From Pseudomonadota bacterium (GTDB taxonomy: Bacteria > Pseudomonadota > Gammaproteobacteria > Burkholderiales > Burkholderiaceae_D), in NCBI GenBank assembly GCA_023391395.1, contig JAEWBA010000125.1, forward strand, positions 1-7,048: a stretch of 7,048 bases of DNA, written 5' to 3'. Position numbers and translations under genes: made by a program. The notes under the pieces are model-generated. The model did not search any database, had not been told where the DNA came from, and saw nothing but the letters and a program-made list of their open reading frames with translations. Positions 6,514 through 7,048 of the stretch are shown in pieces. Each line of letters begins with the position of its first letter. The first letter of the stretch is position 1.

Positions 6514-7048
6514 TTAATTCTTGATGGAGGACAGCTTGCTATCGAGCGCCCTCTTGTCGATTGCGCCCGGAATCCGCGTGCCGTCGGTGAAGAAGATGGT
6601 CGGCGTGCCGGTGACGCGCAACCTGCGGCCCAGCTCGTAAATCTTTTCGTTCGGCGTGGTGCAATTGGCAGGCGCGGCCGGCGCGGCGTTCCCATTCAAC
6701 ATCCATTCGTCCCATGCCTTGACGGGATCGCTCGAACACCAGATATTCTTCGACTTGATGGCGGAATCCTCGGACAGGATGTTGTACATGAAGGTGTACA
6801 CGGTCACGTTGTCCATCTCGTTCAAGGTCTGGCGGAAGCGCTTGCAGTAACCGCAGTTGGGGTCCTCGAACACGGCGATGACGCGCTTGCCATTGCCCTT
6901 CACCATCTTCAAGGCCGAGTCGAACGGCAGGTCGGAGAACTTGATCCTGGAAATTTCGTCCACACGCGCCTTGGTGTAATCCTGGTGCGTCTTGGCATCG
7001 AGGACACGGCCGACGAAGATGTAATCCGCCTTGGCATCGGTGTACAGG
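6514..7048 (-). CDS. dsbC: Periplasmic thiol:disulfide interchange protein DsbC, C-terminal part (5' end outside window)
   Basis: DsbC is a periplasmic isomerase that reshuffles wrong disulfides and is kept reduced by DsbD. The frame is open from the right edge to the TAA at 6514-6516, giving 177 visible residues. About 60 residues (signal peptide and most of the dimerisation domain) should be missing, based on the usual length near 240. The visible start, LYTDAKADYIFVGRVLD, fits the end of the dimerisation domain. It is followed by a linker helix and a thioredoxin-like domain with the CGYC active site (visible residues 65-68, in FEDPNCGYCKRF). A TGTPTIFF segment supplies the cis-proline. Two further cysteines (visible residues 104 and 129) match the second, structural disulfide known in E. 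coli DsbC. DsbG is less likely given CGYC and this cysteine pair. A GTG at 6961-6963 is not a start, since conserved sequence precedes it. The [2Fe-2S] gene follows by 15 nt. Confidence 0.95.
   Translation of the reverse strand, partial: LYTDAKADYIFVGRVLDAKTHQDYTKARVDEISRIKFSDLPFDSALKMVKGNGKRVIAVFEDPNCGYCKRFRQTLNEMDNVTVYTFMYNILSEDSAIKSKNIWCSSDPVKAWDEWMLNGNAAPAAPANCTTPNEKIYELGRRLRVTGTPTIFFTDGTRIPGAIDKRALDSKLSSIKN

Noticed and set aside
6961..6963. GTG as the start of a short DsbC-like protein
   Set aside because: The frame continues open to the window edge, and the preceding 28 codons match the end of the DsbC dimerisation domain.

Overview
The window looks like an ordinary chromosomal segment of a GC-rich betaproteobacterium. 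I lean towards Burkholderiales, perhaps Oxalobacteraceae (Herbaspirillum/Collimonas-like). That placement is an inference from the trpE-G-D-C order, the character of the proteins and codon use biased to G/C third positions; no taxonomic marker is present. I see no mobile element, CRISPR array, tRNA, rRNA or phage gene, and no stretch of obviously foreign composition.

Layout. Positions 1-2940 (+ strand) hold the end of trpE, then complete trpG, trpD and trpC. Together these four proteins carry out most of the route from chorismate to indole-3-glycerol phosphate. Spacing is tight: trpE and trpG overlap by one base, trpG and trpD are separated by 52 nt, and trpD and trpC by 7 nt, so one transcript is very likely. 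The promoter lies off the left edge.

Positions 2952-7048 are all on the - strand and converge on trpC with an 11-nt gap. In transcription order they are: the C-terminal three quarters of a periplasmic disulfide isomerase (dsbC, running off the right edge); a small two-cluster [2Fe-2S] subunit of the xanthine dehydrogenase/isoquinoline 1-oxidoreductase type; a MocA/MobA-like nucleotidyltransferase; an M61-family metallopeptidase with a C-terminal PDZ-like region, starting at TTG; and a small uncharacterised membrane protein.

The first three are 15 and 23 nt apart and probably co-transcribed. The [2Fe-2S] subunit and the nucleotidyltransferase make biochemical sense together: the latter family activates the molybdenum cofactor used by xanthine dehydrogenase-family enzymes. 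However, the large molybdenum-binding catalytic subunit that should accompany the [2Fe-2S] protein is absent from the window, and dsbC and the nucleotidyltransferase occupy its usual positions. This orphan arrangement is the most interesting gene-level observation. At the RNA/DNA level, the trpG-trpD gap carries two overlapping perfect inverted repeats next to the trpD ribosome binding site, and the 162-nt gap at 3429-3590 carries a plausible terminator and an AT-rich 8-bp inverted repeat. I found no convincing new multi-gene system.
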